Shown piece by piece: positions 63,905 through 64,000 of a DNA stretch of 64,000 bases (the first letter of the stretch is position 1; each line of letters opens with the position of its first letter). Source of the stretch: Stenotrophomonas hibiscicola ATCC 19867 (lineage in GTDB: Bacteria > Pseudomonadota > Gammaproteobacteria > Xanthomonadales > Xanthomonadaceae); NCBI RefSeq assembly GCF_000382065.1, contig NZ_KB907503.1, forward strand, positions 246,682-310,681. The letters are read 5' to 3'. Made by a program: the position numbers and the translations under genes. The notes under the pieces are model-generated. The model had not been told where the DNA came from and did not search any database. It saw only the letters and a list, made by a program, of their open reading frames with translations.

Positions 63905-64000
63905 TCAGGTGCTCTTCCTCGGAATGATGGTGATGTGCCCGTTGATCTCCAGCAGGGCCAGCTCCACATCCTCCACGCCCAGGCAGCCCTGCTGGCGCAT
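63905..64000 (-). CDS. Partial gene, probable DUF421/YetF-like membrane protein (C-terminal end)
   Basis: The last 31 codons of a gene that continues beyond the right edge, with TGA at 63905-63907. The peptide contains LRQQGC-type sequence (RQQGCLGVEDVELALLEING, then HITIIPRKST). The pattern R-x-x-G-x-x-x-x-x-V-E-x-A-x-L-E-x-N-G-x-I-T-I-I matches the cytosolic tail of DUF421/YetF proteins. Only the tail is visible, so the family is tentative. Confidence 0.55.
   Translation of the reverse strand: MRQQGCLGVEDVELALLEINGHITIIPRKST

Overview
The window is high-GC (roughly 66-68 % by eye), gene-dense chromosomal DNA. Protein content (xanthomonad-type enzymes, an arylpolyene/xanthomonadin-type cluster, a cyanide-insensitive bd oxidase) and many short palindromes beginning with GTAG point to Stenotrophomonas (S. 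maltophilia complex) or a very close Xanthomonadaceae relative. The GTAG palindromes are of the type known as SMAG/REP elements in S. maltophilia. Assignment is from recognition, not from a database search.

Layout. 1-9175: housekeeping and small-molecule genes (panE, an SDR, TatD-type DNase, hrpB, rluE-type pseudouridine synthase, a periplasmic methyltransferase-like protein, an aldo/keto reductase). 9176-12620: the most unusual part. A promoter and a leader with a three-hairpin transcription attenuator are followed by a 9-bp inverted repeat and two tandem tRNA-like RNAs, each with only a 4-bp acceptor stem yet an encoded CCA end. A structured leader, a slipin (SPFH protein) and an RtcB RNA ligase come next. 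I read this as a candidate RNA-damage sensing/repair operon. 12730-24938: an Rrf2 regulator with a flavin oxidoreductase, a chemoreceptor, dkgB, an alpha/beta hydrolase, a Pat-like acyl-CoA-ligase/GNAT protein, mgtE with a possible riboregulatory leader, and a CPA2 antiporter. 25073-29265: a giant membrane ankyrin protein, ycgL and a small exported protein.

29327-45713 (all minus strand) is one tightly overlapping operon of 17 genes for an aryl-polyene lipid. Chain extension uses two ketosynthases, a chain-length factor, a ketoreductase, a dehydratase and two ACPs. Starter supply and activation use an aromatic amino acid lyase and an adenylation enzyme fused to a second dehydratase. Acyl transfer and glycosylation use two acyltransferases and a GT2 enzyme. 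Export uses an MMPL pump, a LolA-like carrier and a DUF3261 lipoprotein. A thioesterase, a flavoprotein and a membrane protein complete it. 45929-48341 encodes the CIO-type bd oxidase.

48471-53393 (minus) is a lower-GC cassette that looks like a RiPP pathway: a short Cys-containing precursor, a HExxH-type peptide-modifying enzyme, an unknown partner protein and two FtsX/MacB-like permeases. 53719-63861 holds an ECF sigma factor with a tiny coupled membrane protein, a DPP-type S9 peptidase, a NUDIX hydrolase, hemF, and three paralogous exported Cys-rich proteins. The window ends inside a probable DUF421/YetF gene.
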